This document shows positions 17,661 to 27,629 of a stretch of 49,102 bases of DNA, one piece after another. The translations under genes and the position numbers were made by a program. The stretch covers positions 1 through 49,102 of the forward strand of contig NZ_JAFFZS010000045.1 in assembly GCF_016921115.1 (NCBI RefSeq), given 5' to 3'. The notes below the pieces were generated by a model. That model was not told the DNA's origin, did not search any database, and saw nothing but the letters and a program-made list of their open reading frames with translations. The DNA is from Streptomyces actuosus. Lineage in GTDB: Bacteria; Actinomycetota; Actinomycetes; Streptomycetales; Streptomycetaceae. Within the stretch, counting starts at the first letter, position 1. Each line of letters begins with the position of its first letter.

Positions 17661-17889
17661 CACGGTGCGGGCGGCCCCGCCGCGGAGCCCGGCGCAGGCG
17701 TGGGACGTCAGGGACATCACCGGGCACGTAGCGCTGTCTCGCGTGTCAGGTACGTCACCGGGCGCGCAAGGGCGTCCCGCGCGTCCGCGCCGAACTGCGT
17801 CGCCGAGCAGGGCGGGTGAACCGCAGGAGCACCGCCCGGCTGACAGGCGAGCGAGACTTGCGTGGCATGACCCGGTGAGGAAAGCCACT

Positions 17890-18245
17890 CGCCGACCCGG
17901 CATGGCACCGGGCTGGTCGGCGACCACCCACCTGCCCACCACCGAAGGCCGGCACCGCCACGCCTGTCCGCCGGACCTGACGGCCCACCAGGCCGTCGGC
18001 CAGCCACGGCCCGACCACCACCGCGCCGAACTCGTCGTGGCCGCACTCGACATGGCTCACGCCCGGACCGGACCGGAGCCCGGCTGCGCCTTGCGCAGCG
18101 TTCGTGCCTGCGAGTACGCCTCGGCGCAATCGCGTCGCCGGATACGGGAGTCGGGGCTTGGGCAGGGTTGCGGATGTATCGGATCCCGCCTCGGCGACAG
18201 CGCCGAGGACTACGGCTGGACCTTGCTCTGGGAGGAGATCGGCAC
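17890..18245 (+). pseudogene. IS3-family integrase (OrfB) relic
   Basis: The plus frame reads HLPTTEGRHRHACPPDLTAH, QAVGQPRPDHHRAELVVAAL, DMAHARTGPEPGCALRSVRA with CEYASAQSRRRIRESGLGQG and WTLLWEEIGT. It aligns with IS3 OrfB (H-DRGsQYtS--fr--i---g---SM at the second catalytic Asp, and W--LK-E for the Glu). The catalytic HSDRGSEY has decayed to RSVRACEY, so inactivation is by substitution as well as truncation. It lies just upstream of an intact, oppositely oriented IS110 transposase. Confidence 0.7.
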
Positions 18246-18315
18246 CGGGCCCGGCCCCACCGCACCTCGGACAGTCGGGTCCTCGGGGCATCGCATGAGT
18301 TTCCTGAGTCAACCT

Positions 18316-19674
18316 CTAGGCCGCCAGAGGCTCGTCGGCGGGTGTGTTGATCTTGCTGTTGGCTTGGTGGATGGCGGGGTCGTAGCAGGTGCCGTCGCGC
18401 CAGCAGGCCCACATCACGCGGAGCCGGGCGCGGGCCAGGATGCGGACGGCGTGTGGGTGTCGCTTCTTGCGGGCCCGGGCGTCGTTGTAGATCTTGGCGG
18501 CCCAGTCGCTTCCGTGGCGGCTGTTGTCCGCGAAGGTGGTCAGCGCGACGGGTGCGCGACGGTTGGTCGCGAAGCGGAAGGAGACCGTGCGGGACTTGCC
18601 CGAGGCACGGGTGACGGGGACGACAGCGGCTTCGGCGATGAGCTGTTCGCAGGTCTGGGCGCGTTCCAGGATCGGGCCGATCTCGCCGATGACCTGTCCG
18701 AGGCTGACCGTGCCGATGCGGGGCACGGTGGCGAACAGCGGTGCGTAGGGGTGGGTTCGGGTGGCTTCGGCGATGGTCTTGTCCAGGGTGCGGAGGGTCG
18801 CGCGTATGCCCTGCGCGAGCTGGACCTGGACACGTACCAGCTGCTCGACGACGGCGTCACTGAGGCGGGAGGCGGCCTTCGGGGCGGCGCGCAGGCGCTC
18901 CATGAGGACGCTGCCGGGCTTCTTGCCGGAGTAGCCGCGGCGCTTGCACCAGGCCTGAAGCCGTCCGGCGGTGAGCTTCGCGGCGGAGGCCGGGGTGGGA
19001 TGACGCTCCAGGAACGCGAGAGCGATGTCGCTGTCCAGGTCGGCGAAGACCGCCTTGCCGCCGGGCCAGTGCTCGTCCAGCAACGCGGCGAGCTGATTGA
19101 CGGCGGCGATGCGGGCCTCGATGTGGTCTGCCCGCTGCCGGGTCAGCGCCTGCAGACCGAGAGTGGCCCGCTCGGTCGGCTCCAGGCGGGACAGCAGGTG
19201 GCCGTCGGTGCGCAGGTAGTCGGCGAGCTTCATGCTGTCACCGGCGTCCGTCCTGGCCTTCGAGGCGCCCCAGCGCGCCCGCATGGCGTGGAAGGCATGG
19301 GGATGCACCGGTACGACCGGGTGGCCGGCGGCCAGATACCGGTCGACGGCCAGGCCCCGGGTGGTTTCGATGGCAACGGGCAGGTCGGCCGGGTCGCCGT
19401 GCCTGCGCAAGCGGGCCAGGGTCCTGGCGAACCCTTCCTCGGTGTGGGCCAGTTCCCACCGGTCGATGCGCTTGGCGAAGGGGGCCATGACGGTCACGTC
19501 ATGAGTTTCGCTCGCCCAGTCCCATCCGATGAACACGTGCGTCGTACTCCACTGCCGTTCCAGGAGCACCTGCCCGGTGGTGAGGTCGTCTGCCGGGAGC
19601 TCATCGATCGGCCCTCTGCGGGGCGTGTCCCTGAAGCCGATCAGACGGCCTCGGCCCGGCAGGGCCGGCGTCAC
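18316..19674 (-). mobile_element. IS110-family transposase, apparently intact
   Basis: Up to 452 residues. The N-terminal DEDD (RuvC-like) domain begins HVFIGWDWASETHDVTVMAP (first Asp) and continues IETTRGLAVDRYLAAGHPVV, ASKARTDAGDSMKLADYLRT (DxxD) and LRTDGHLLSRLEP. The C-terminal Transposase_20 domain has FATVPRIGTVSLGQVIGEIG and VVPVTRASGKSRTVSFRFAT, with the usual serine region. No stop or frameshift is seen, so the element may still be mobile; IS110 elements lack terminal inverted repeats, so I cannot fix their ends. ATG 19674 is far upstream of the domain; GTG 19569 is a more likely start. Confidence 0.85.
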
Positions 19675-19772
19675 TCATGCAGGCCGTCGAACGGCACGCA
19701 AGACAGGCCATGCACCCGCCGGGACCGAGAGGTCACAACCCTACCCGTGAGGGCTGCAGAAGGGATGGTCCT

Positions 19773-20959
19773 CTAATGAGCAAGTCCGGCCGTGGCGCGG
19801 AACACCGTTCCCTCTCCGCCGAGCCGGAGCGGGTTGCCTGCGGGAGCGTACTCGGCGCGGCCGGGACCGAGTTCCACCGAGCGCCCTCCCGAGGCGACGG
19901 TCGCTTCACCGCGGACGCACAGCACGATCTGGGGTGCGTCGACCGTGAGTGCGCGCGGTGCGTCTCCTCGCACGAGGTCGAACCGCGAGAGTCTGAAGTC
20001 GTCGACGGGGGCCGGGTACACGTGCTCCCCGGTCGCCGCGTCCCGCCGTGGGGCGACCGCTCGGACCGGGAGCATGGTGAAACGGACGATCTCCAGCAGC
20101 TCGGTCGCATCCACGTGCGTCGAAGTCAGCCCGCAGCGCAACACGTTGTCGGAATTCGCCGTGATCTCCACGCCGAGGCCGGACAGGTAGGCGTGCCCGG
20201 TGCTCGCGCCGAGGAACAGTGCCTGCCCGGGTTCCAGTTCCACGTGATTCAGCATCAGGGCGGGCAGCAGGCCGGGATCGTGCGGGTGGGCGCGAGTGAT
20301 GGCTGCGTATGCGGCGAGGTCCGCCCCGTACGGCCCGCCGCCCATGGACGCGCGCCGCACGGCCTCCGTGACGGCGGGGAGGAGTCTGGCGGGCGGCGCC
20401 AGGAACGCGGTGAGCACCTGTCGAAGGGCGGCCTCCCCCGGGCGGGTGTGAAGCACGGCGGCATACGGCCTCAGCTCGGGGACGTCGAGGAGTTCCAGGA
20501 GGTCGCCGCACCGTTCAGCCCGGAAGCCGCACAGGGCCCGGAACCGGGTCAGGGCGACGATCATCTCGGGCTTGTGCTGGTCGTCCCGGTAGGTCCGATG
20601 CGGAGAGCCGAGCGGGATCCCCAGGGTGTCTTCCCGCGCGAAGCCGACTGCGGCCTGGGCGAGGTCGGGGTGGACCTGGACGGACAGGGGGGTGTCGACG
20701 GCCAGCACCTTCAGCAGGAACGGCAGCCGCGGGCCGAACCGGCGCGCGAGGACGGGTCCCAGTTCAGCCGTCGGGCTGTCGGCGAGCAAGTTGTGCCATG
20801 CCAGTTGTCCTCGTCCCGGTCCACGTAGGACGGGGCGGCAGGGTGTGCGCCGAGCCGCAGCTCGGCCTGCGGTTTGCCGGTGGACGGTACGCCCATCAAC
20901 TCCGCGAGGGCGGTGGTGGAACCCCAGCCGTAGGGCTGGATGGTGGTGAGCAGGTCCAC
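19773..20959 (-). CDS. manA: Mannose-6-phosphate isomerase, type I; one-base frameshift near 20812-20817
   Basis: ATG 20959 starts MDLLTTIQPYGWGSTTALAE with PQAELRLGAHPAAPSYVDRD. After the frame change it continues LAWHNLLADSPTAELG, RFGPRLPFLLKVLAVDTPLS with VQVHPDLAQAA (zinc ligands Gln and His), DQHKPEMIVALTRFRALCGF (zinc Glu and the HKPEM signature), GQALFLGASTGHAYLSGLGV and EITANSDNVLRCGLTSTHVD. These are the ordered type I phosphomannose isomerase motifs; the enzyme interconverts mannose-6-P and fructose-6-P. One missing base in GACAACTGG would restore the frame. Without correction it is a pseudogene. It sits downstream of a sugar ABC operon on the same strand but behind a strong terminator. 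Confidence 0.8.
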
Positions 20960-21428
20960 GGGATCCTGGCTCCGGTCGGCTACGGGCGGGCGGCGGGCAG
21001 TTGGGGCGTCCGTGTCCCGGGGGCGGCAGCCCGGCGACGGCGGCCACTGCGATGAAGCCGGTGTCCGTCGTGCAGTCGGCGAGCACGTCGGGCAGGCGCG
21101 GGGGCGAAGCCGAGTACGGCGTGATCGGCGCGGTGGCAGCGGAGGGGCGCGGGAAGCAGCGCGTCGGCCCGGGCGCCACCGCCGCCACGACGACCCGGTC
21201 GAGTTCGACGCGGGCGGCCGTGGCGGCCGTCACGACCGCGTCCCCCACCTCACCGTGCTCCACGCCGCGTAGGGCCCGAGGATGCGCCGCGTATCCGGTC
21301 CACGGGTGAAAAGGCGTGCCGGGCCGGGATGTTGATCGGGCTGCCCGTCCCGGTCGCGGCGTCGGCCGGGTCCGTGCTGACGATGCCGAGGTGGGAGTCA
21401 TCTGTTCTTGCCCGCCCACGGGGCTTCT
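20960..21428. other. No assignable gene (470 bases)
   Basis: Only short Arg/Pro/Ala-rich frames are present on either strand. In many actinomycetes the gene before manA encodes a phosphoglucose/phosphomannose-isomerase-like SIS protein. I looked for it here and could not support it. The stretch may hold decayed coding sequence. Confidence 0.5.
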
Positions 21429-21474
21429 GCGACGTCGCGCGCCCCGGGGCACTCCCCGGCGCGCGCGACGTTGC
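21429..21474 (-). terminator. Strong terminator of the chvE-mmsAB operon
   Basis: CGTCGCGCGCCCCGGGG (21433-21449) pairs with CCCCGGCGCGCGCGACG (21454-21470) with a single mismatch and a CACT loop. Outer bases 21429-21432 and 21471-21474 add four more pairs, including one wobble. It lies 20 bases beyond the chvE stop. It is symmetric enough to stop transcripts from both sides. Confidence 0.8.
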
Positions 21475-21493
21475 GAATCGGCGGTCACATGGG

Positions 21494-22603
21494 TTACTTG
21501 GTGAGCGGGGCCAGCTTGGGGTCGTTGGCGTATGCCTCGGCCGCGTTCTTCTTGGTCACGATGATCGGCGGGAGGAGGTAGGCCGGGACGACCTTGGAGC
21601 CGTTGTTGTACGACTTCGTGTCGTTGATCTGCGGCTTGTCGCCCTTCTGCAGAGACTTGATCATGTTGATGGTCTCGGCGACGAGCTTGCGCGTGTCCTT
21701 GTTGATGGTGGAGTACTGCTGCCCGGCCATGATCGACTTCACCGACTCGGCCTCGGAGTCCTGGCCGGTGACGATCGGGATCGGCTTGCCGGCCCCCTTC
21801 ACCGAGGTGAGGATCGCGCGGGCGAGAGTGTCGTTCGGCGACAGGACGCCGTCGAGCTTCTTGGCGCCGGCGTAGGTCGAGGTCAACAGCGAGTCCATGC
21901 GCTGTTGGGCGTTCTCGGCCTTCCAACCCTGGATGGCGGTCTGCTTGATGTCCGTCTGGCTGGATCCGACAACGATGTCACCCTTGTCCATCAAGGGCTT
22001 GAGGACGCTCATCGCGCCGTCGAAAAAGACCTTCGAGTTGTTGTCGTCGGGCGAGCCGGAGAACAGCTCGATCGTCCACGGGCCCTTGGGCTTCTTGGCC
22101 TTCATGCCCTCCACGAGGGCCTGCCCCTGCAGCTGGCCGACCTTGAAATTGTCGAAGGCGATGTAGTAGTCGACGTCGCGCGTGTTGGTGATGAGGCGGT
22201 CGTAGGCGATGACGGTCACCCCGGCCTGCTTGGCCTGTGCCACCTGCGTGACGAGTTGCGAGGCGTCGGTGGCGCCGACGACGATCACCTTGGCGCCCTT
22301 GGTGATCATGGCGGATATCTGCGACTGCTGGTCCGCGACGGTGGTCGAGGCACCCGCGTACTGCACGTCGGCCTTGAATCCCGCCTCCTGCAGGCCGTTG
22401 GTGAACAGGTCACCTGCGAGGACCCAGTTCTCCGAGGTCTTCGACGGCAGCGCGACACCGACGAGGGAGTCCTTCGCGAAGCCCTTGGCCTGGGAGTCGC
22501 CGGTACCGGTGGAGCCCTCGCGTTCGTTGGAACAGGCCGTGCCCAGGGTGAGCAGTGCGACGGCGCCGACCGAGGCGATGCCTCTGGTGATGATTCTGCG
22601 CAT
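21494..22603 (-). CDS. chvE: Multiple-monosaccharide ABC transporter, substrate-binding lipoprotein
   Basis: A 369-residue periplasmic-binding-type protein anchored as a lipoprotein: the signal ends in LLTLGTAC (lipobox Cys24). The mature part is a type I sugar-binding fold: VGVALPSKTSENWVLAGDLF, the hinge segment VIVVGATDASQLVTQVAQAK, AGVTVIAYDRLITNTRDVDY, LSPNDTLARAILTSVKGAGK and VTGQDSEAESVKSI. This is the ChvE/XylF-like pattern of the multiple-sugar system (galactose, glucose, arabinose and xylose in relatives). It is the last gene of the operon after mmsA and mmsB. The gap from mmsB holds the Shine-Dalgarno region before ATG 22603. The actual sugar is not determinable. Confidence 0.9.
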   Translation of the reverse strand: MRRIITRGIASVGAVALLTLGTACSNEREGSTGTGDSQAKGFAKDSLVGVALPSKTSENWVLAGDLFTNGLQEAGFKADVQYAGASTTVADQQSQISAMITKGAKVIVVGATDASQLVTQVAQAKQAGVTVIAYDRLITNTRDVDYYIAFDNFKVGQLQGQALVEGMKAKKPKGPWTIELFSGSPDDNNSKVFFDGAMSVLKPLMDKGDIVVGSSQTDIKQTAIQGWKAENAQQRMDSLLTSTYAGAKKLDGVLSPNDTLARAILTSVKGAGKPIPIVTGQDSEAESVKSIMAGQQYSTINKDTRKLVAETINMIKSLQKGDKPQINDTKSYNNGSKVVPAYLLPPIIVTKKNAAEAYANDPKLAPLTK

Positions 22604-22684
22604 GGTGAGTTGAACCCTTCGTGCGGTGTTGCTGTTACCGGGGGGTGCTATGCCGCGGGATCCGGCCCGCGAGTGAAGTGGCGG

Positions 22685-23974
22685 TCAGCCTGCGACCAGC
22701 GTCTTGTCGGGGTCGGAAGCCGGGCCGGCCGGGCCGGGGGGTTCCTCCCGACGGAAGGGACGCATGAGCGACCCAATGATCGAGAAGTGGCCCTGCCGCT
22801 TGTTGTAGACGTCGAAGGCGACGGCGAAGAGGAGGACCAGCCCCTTGATGATCTGGACCATGTCGGAGCCGACCCCCTCCAGTTGCAGGCCGTTGTTGAG
22901 CAGCGCCATGACCAGGCCCCCGACGATCGAGCCGCTGACGGTGCCGAGGCCGCCGGAGACCGCCGCGCCACCGATGAAGACCGCCGCGATGGCGTCGAGC
23001 TCCCAGCTCAGGCCGTCCTGCGGACCGGATGCCGCGGACCGCGCCACGAAGATCATGCCGGCCAGGGCAGCCAGTACGGACATGTTCATCATGACCACGA
23101 AGTTGACCCGCCTCAGCTTCACACCGGACAGTTCGGCCGCGCGGGCGTTGCCGCCGACGGCGTAGATGTGCCGGCCGCCGATGGTGTTGCGGGTGTAGTA
23201 CGAGTACGCGAGCACCAGGAGGATCAGGATGATGCCGGAGATCGGCAGGCTGGTGCCGATGCGGCCACCCGCGAAGCGCAGCGTCGCGAAGACGATGGCG
23301 CCCAGCATCACGGCGAGGCGGATGCCCGTGATCCACACAGGTGCCACGTCGGCCTGCATCTCGCGGCGGGTCTGCCGTGCCTTCCACTCGCGCCACACCA
23401 TGCCCGCACAGGCCACCAGTCCGAGCAGCAGGGTCGGGTTGTTGTATCCGGTGTCCGGCCCGACGTCGGGTAGGAAGCCTGCTCCGATCTCGCGGAAGTC
23501 CCTGGGAACCGGCACCGTGTCGGCGTTGCCGATGTACTGGTTGCCGCCGCGGAACAGCATCATCCCGGCCAGGGTGACGATGAACGCGGGCACGCCTACG
23601 TAGGCGACCCAGAAGCCTTGCCATGCGCCGATCGATGCGCCCACGATGAGGCCGAGGGCGATGCCGAGGGGCCACGGGAGCGAGTAGGTCTCCATCGCCT
23701 TGGCGACCACGATGCCGGTGAACGCCGCGACCGAGCCGACCGAGAGATCGATGTGCCCCGCCACGATCACCATGAGCATGCCGATGGCGAGTATCAGGAT
23801 GTAGGAGTACTGGCTGACGACCGCGATGAGGTTGCCGGAGGTCAGCGTCAGTCCCCCGGTCCATATCTGGAACAGCAGGACGATCGCCACGAGAGTGAAG
23901 ATCATGCCGGACTGGCGGGCATTGGAGGCCGTGCCTCCGAAGAGGTTCTTCTGCAGGTCTTTGATTCGGCTCAT
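22685..23974 (-). CDS. mmsB: Multiple-monosaccharide ABC transporter permease
   Basis: A 429-residue BPD_transp_2 family permease with about ten membrane segments: TLTSGNLIAVVSQYSYILIL, AIGMLMVIVAGHIDLSVGSV, FIVTLAGMMLFRGGNQYIGN, the conserved NTIGGRHIYAVGGNARAAEL (coupling region) and ELDAIAAVFIGGAAVSGGLG. The insertion between middle helices is typical of GguB/MmsB, which are longer than RbsC. ATG 23974 overlaps the stop of mmsA (ATGA), so translation is coupled; the longer upstream frame has no support. It forms the membrane channel for the ChvE-bound sugar. Confidence 0.9.
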   Translation of the reverse strand: MSRIKDLQKNLFGGTASNARQSGMIFTLVAIVLLFQIWTGGLTLTSGNLIAVVSQYSYILILAIGMLMVIVAGHIDLSVGSVAAFTGIVVAKAMETYSLPWPLGIALGLIVGASIGAWQGFWVAYVGVPAFIVTLAGMMLFRGGNQYIGNADTVPVPRDFREIGAGFLPDVGPDTGYNNPTLLLGLVACAGMVWREWKARQTRREMQADVAPVWITGIRLAVMLGAIVFATLRFAGGRIGTSLPISGIILILLVLAYSYYTRNTIGGRHIYAVGGNARAAELSGVKLRRVNFVVMMNMSVLAALAGMIFVARSAASGPQDGLSWELDAIAAVFIGGAAVSGGLGTVSGSIVGGLVMALLNNGLQLEGVGSDMVQIIKGLVLLFAVAFDVYNKRQGHFSIIGSLMRPFRREEPPGPAGPASDPDKTLVAG

Positions 23975-25518
23975 GAGGTCGGGCTCTTCTTCATCGCGGT
24001 CATCTGCTTCATCAGCACTTCGGGGTCGGCGTCGCGGCGTGTGACCTCGCCGGTGATGGTGCCTTCGAACGCCGTGTAGATGCGGTCGCACAGTCCGATG
24101 AGTTCGGGTAGTTCCGAGGAGATGACGATGACGCCCTTCCCCTGGCTCACGAGCCGCTGGATGATGCCGTAGATCTCGTACTTGGCGCCCACGTCGATGC
24201 CGCGGGTCGGCTCATCAAGGATCAGCAGGTCCGGGTCGGTGAACATCCACTTCGCCAGGACGACCTTCTGCTGGTTGCCGCCGGAGAGTTTGACGACGCC
24301 TTCGTCGACGCTGGGTGTCTTGATCCTCAGGCTCGTGCGGTATTCCTCGGCGATGCGGTACTCACGCACCGGATCGATGACACCGCGCCTGGTGATCTTC
24401 GACAGTTTGGCGGCCACCATCGAGGTCTTGATCGCGTCCAGCAGGTTCAGGCCGATGGACTTGCGGTCCTCGCTGACATAGGCGAGGCCGTGGCGGATGG
24501 CGTCCGCCACCGACTTCAGCTGGATCTCCTCGCCGTCCTTGAAGATCCGGCCGGACAGGTAGGTGCCGTAGGAGCGCCCGAACAGACTCATCGCGAGTTC
24601 GGTGCGTCCGGCGCCCATGAGGCCGGCGAAACCGACGATCTCGCCGCGCCGGACATGGAAGGTGGACCCCTTGCACACGAGCCGCTCGGCGGAACTCGGG
24701 TGCTGCACCGTCCAGTCACGGACCTCAAAGAAGACCTCGCCGATGTCGGGCGTGTGATCGGGGAACCGGCTGCTGAGCTCCCGGCCGACCATGCCACGCA
24801 CGATGCGGTCCTCGTTGACACCGTCCGCCTTGACGTCGAGGGTCTCGATGGTGCGGCCGTCGCGCAGGATCGTGATGCTGTCGGCGATCGCCTCGATCTC
24901 GTTGAGCTTGTGCGAGATGATGATCGAGGTGATGCCTCGCTCGCGGAAGCCGCGCAGCAGGTCGAGCAGGTGCTGGGAGTCGTCCTCGTTGAGGGCGGCA
25001 GTGGGCTCGTCGAGGATGAGCAGCTTCACATCCTTCGCGAACGCCTTCGCGATCTCCACGAGTTGCTGTTTGCCGACGCCGATGTCCTTGATCAGCGTGT
25101 CGGGATCCTCCCGGAGCCCGACCTGGTCCATCAGCTCCGACGCCCGGCGCCGGGAGGCCTTCCAGTCGATCCCGCCCCGCCTGCGCGGCTCGTTGCCGAG
25201 GAAGATGTTCTCGGCGATCGACATGCCCGGCACCAGCGCAAGCTCCTGGTGGATGATGACGATCCCGGCTTGTTCACTGGCCCGGATGCCATGGAACCGC
25301 ATCTGCTCGCCGCGGTAGACGATCCCGCCCGTGTAGCTGCCGTGCGGGTGAACGCCGCTCAGCACCTTCATGAGAGTGGACTTGCCGGCACCGTTCTCCC
25401 CGCAGATCGCGTGGATCTCGCCCTCTCGGACGACCAGGTTGACATCGGCGAGCGCTTTGACGCCGGGGAAGGACTTGGTGATCGATCGCATCTCCAGCAG
25501 GGTCGAGGCCTCAGTCAT
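23971..25518 (-). CDS. mmsA: Multiple-monosaccharide ABC transporter ATP-binding protein
   Basis: A 515-residue double ATPase of the sugar CUT2 class. First half: Walker A CGENGAGKSTLMKVLSG, the Q-loop region VIIHQELALVPGMSIAENIF, a degenerate signature IGVGKQQLVEIAKAF and Walker B LLILDEPTAAL. Second half: a non-canonical Walker A (GFAGLMGAGRTELAM), signature LSGGNQQKVVLAKW and Walker B LLILDEPTRGIDVG. This asymmetry is normal for CUT2 ATPases. It is the first gene of the operon; the promoter lies in the 217-base divergent region shared with the ROK gene. It energises sugar import with MmsB and ChvE. Confidence 0.92.
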   Translation of the reverse strand: MTEASTLLEMRSITKSFPGVKALADVNLVVREGEIHAICGENGAGKSTLMKVLSGVHPHGSYTGGIVYRGEQMRFHGIRASEQAGIVIIHQELALVPGMSIAENIFLGNEPRRRGGIDWKASRRRASELMDQVGLREDPDTLIKDIGVGKQQLVEIAKAFAKDVKLLILDEPTAALNEDDSQHLLDLLRGFRERGITSIIISHKLNEIEAIADSITILRDGRTIETLDVKADGVNEDRIVRGMVGRELSSRFPDHTPDIGEVFFEVRDWTVQHPSSAERLVCKGSTFHVRRGEIVGFAGLMGAGRTELAMSLFGRSYGTYLSGRIFKDGEEIQLKSVADAIRHGLAYVSEDRKSIGLNLLDAIKTSMVAAKLSKITRRGVIDPVREYRIAEEYRTSLRIKTPSVDEGVVKLSGGNQQKVVLAKWMFTDPDLLILDEPTRGIDVGAKYEIYGIIQRLVSQGKGVIVISSELPELIGLCDRIYTAFEGTITGEVTRRDADPEVLMKQMTAMKKSPTS

Positions 25519-25659
25519 GGGCAGGGCTCCGCTGTGCTCGGGCCACGTCGAGCGCTCACGGCCGAGCCTTCGGGGATACGGGGTTTCGTGGACATCAACT
25601 TGCCTCCGATGACACTGCTCGGTGCCTCGTTTCCGTGGTGCTACGACTGCGTGCGGGAC

Positions 25660-25687
25660 ATTAAATCAATTTGTTTTACTAAGTCAA
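25660..25687 (-). promoter_or_regulatory. Promoter of the chvE-mmsAB operon and probable ROK-repressor site
   Basis: On the minus strand TTGACT (25682-25687), a 16-base spacer and TTTAAT (25660-25665) make a good sigma70-type promoter. The stretch ATTAAATCAATTTGTTTTAC is strikingly AT-rich for this genome, as is usual for ROK-regulator operators. It lies 48 bases before the ROK start, so one site could control both directions. Confidence 0.6.
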
Positions 25688-25735
25688 TGGCCAGGCGATA
25701 TATTTGTCACGCAGCCAACCAGAGAGGACCGGCGC

Positions 25736-26980
25736 GTGCGGCAGGCAGGAACGAACCTCCCCAAAGTGGGGCGGTACAACCGGGCGGTGGTCCTGGACCA
25801 GATCCAGCTTGCCGATGGCATCAGCCGGGTGGAGATCGCCCAGCGGGCCGGTCTCACCCCCCAGACGGTCTCCGGCATCGTGCGCCGGCTGCTGGACGAG
25901 GGCATCGTCCGGGAGGACGGAGCCAGCCGGGTCGCCAGCGGCGGGAAGCCCCGCACCACGCTGCGGGTCAACGCGGAGGCGGGCAGTGCGGTCGGACTGC
26001 ACTTCGACCCGATCGAGCTGACCTGCTCCGTGGTCGACCTGCGCGGACGCCCTCTGGTCGTCAGGAAGCGCCCCACCCCGCCCGGCACCGACCCGTCCCA
26101 TGTGGTGACGGCCATGGCCGAGCTGGTTGCCGAAGTGCTGGCCGAAGCGGACGTCCCGCGTGACAAGGTGCTCGGCCTGGGCCTCGCCACCCCAGGACCG
26201 ATCGACCTGGAGCTCGGCATGATCGTCGCACCGCCCCAACTGGCGCACTGGACCCGGGTGCCTCTGCAAAGGATGCTGAGCGATGCCACCGGACTGCCGG
26301 TGACCATGGACAACGACGCCACCGCCGCTGCGGTCGGCGAACGCTGGTCCGGCGCGGGCAAGGGCGCGGCGAACTTTGCGTACTTCTTCTTCGGCACCGG
26401 CATCGGCGGTGGCCTGATCCTCGACCACCAGGTGTACAGGGGCGGTTCGCTGAACGCGGGAGAGTTCGGCCACTCGACCGTGCTGCCCGACGGGCCGGAG
26501 TGCTACTGCGGCAACCGGGGCTGCCTGGAGCGGCTGGTCAATCCCTCGGCGATCGTGGCCGAGGTGCATCGCCGACTCGCCGGCCGGCCCCCGGGCGACA
26601 GTGAGCTCTTGCAGGCGTTCGACCGGGACCCGGCTTCGGTCGACCATGCCGCGATCCGGCTCGCCGCCGCGGCCGGCGACCCCGTCGCCGCCGCTGTCAT
26701 CGACGAAGCCGCGGAACACGTCGCCTCGGTCGCGGTCAGCGTCGTCAACTTCATCGACGTGGATCTCATCGTTCTCGGCGGTCACGGCATCCAGCACGTG
26801 GAGTCGCGGTACGTCGACATCGTCGCCTCTGCGCTGGCAACCAGACCGCTGTCCCGCAGCATCCGGGTCGCCGAGGTGAAGGCCTCCCCCCTCGGCACAG
26901 ACGCCGCGGTGGTGGGTGGTGCCGCCCTCGTGCTGCACTCGACGTACTCGCCGCAGCTGTCCGCTCTTCTCGCTGACTGA
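25736..26980 (+). CDS. ROK-family transcriptional repressor (sugar-responsive)
   Basis: A 414-residue protein. N-terminal winged helix: YNRAVVLDQIQLADGISRVE, IAQRAGLTPQTVSGIVRRLL. It is followed by the ROK sugar-kinase-like domain: LGLGLATPGPIDLELG, MDNDATAAAVGERWSGAGKG, FGTGIGGGLILDHQVYRGGS with LNAGEFGHSTV, and the zinc motif ECYCGNRGCLERL. These are the NagC/XylR-type hallmarks. GTG 25736 follows GAGAGGA by eight bases, preferred to longer frames. It is divergent from the ChvE/MmsAB transporter, so it probably represses that operon and is released by the imported sugar (inference from family practice). Confidence 0.9.
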   Translation: MRQAGTNLPKVGRYNRAVVLDQIQLADGISRVEIAQRAGLTPQTVSGIVRRLLDEGIVREDGASRVASGGKPRTTLRVNAEAGSAVGLHFDPIELTCSVVDLRGRPLVVRKRPTPPGTDPSHVVTAMAELVAEVLAEADVPRDKVLGLGLATPGPIDLELGMIVAPPQLAHWTRVPLQRMLSDATGLPVTMDNDATAAAVGERWSGAGKGAANFAYFFFGTGIGGGLILDHQVYRGGSLNAGEFGHSTVLPDGPECYCGNRGCLERLVNPSAIVAEVHRRLAGRPPGDSELLQAFDRDPASVDHAAIRLAAAAGDPVAAAVIDEAAEHVASVAVSVVNFIDVDLIVLGGHGIQHVESRYVDIVASALATRPLSRSIRVAEVKASPLGTDAAVVGGAALVLHSTYSPQLSALLAD

Positions 26981-27250
26981 CACAGCCCGGATGCCGAACC
27001 CGAACCACCCCTGTGCGTCAGCGAGTTCGCACCCCGAAGGACCGGAGCCCGCGCCGATGAAGGGGAAACCCGGGTTCACCGGCTGATCGGCGCGGGGTGG
27101 CCACAGGTCGAACTCCACGTGCTCAACGTCCGCGAGGCGGGGCCTCTCCAAGCAGCCGGCGCGGCGGCCGGCGTCCTGCAAGGACACCGCTGAGCATCCC
27201 GGTCCGGGGGCTGGCCGCCCTCCAGGTCGAACACTCGATCATCACCGCTT
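26981..27250. other. No assignable gene (270 bases)
   Basis: A minus-strand open stretch (FDLWPPRADQPVNPGFPFIG) has some protein-like character but no start, stop context or family that I recognise. It may be the remnant of a gene cut by the transposase fragment that follows. Confidence 0.4.
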
Positions 27251-27254
27251 CTGA

Positions 27255-27400
27255 CACATGCTCAACGACAACATGCCCTACCACGAGCGCGGAGGCAGGT
27301 ACTTCGCCCGGCGGGATCCCGAGCGGGCCGCACGCCGGGCGGTGTCCCGACCGAACGAACCCGGCTACGGCGTCCCCCTCGACCCGCTGCATGCCGTTGG
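27255..27400 (+). pseudogene. Transposase C-terminal relic (IS110-like end)
   Basis: The frame reads MLNDNMPYHERGGRYFARRD, then PERAARRAVSRPNEPGYGVP with L. It resembles the conserved tail of IS110-type transposases (h-l--g--Y-dlGgdyf--r-PeR--rr---qLe-LGy-V-L). No catalytic part remains. It marks a rearrangement next to the truncated YdeI gene. Confidence 0.5.
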
Positions 27401-27629
27401 ACGAACGGATGCGGCAAAGCCCGGCGGAGATGGCATCGGCCGGCCGACGCCCCTGCCCAGCGGCTCCTACCTGCAAATTGTTCACGCGTCAGAGTCAAGC
27501 TGAGTGGGCGGCAGTCCGGCACCGTCGGGTTCGGCCCAGTCCTCCCTCGGGTTCACCCACGTTGATCGTCGCGACCACCTCACCGGCCGCCCAGTCGTTC
27601 GGCGATCGCGCCGCTGAGGCGGACCCGAC

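Noticed and set aside
20960..21428. Phosphoglucose/phosphomannose isomerase (SIS) gene upstream of manA
   Set aside because: Expected from synteny, but no frame shows SIS motifs or length.
24490..26163. 557-codon plus-strand open frame
   Set aside because: Antisense shadow of mmsA and the promoter region; the true genes on both sides are well supported.
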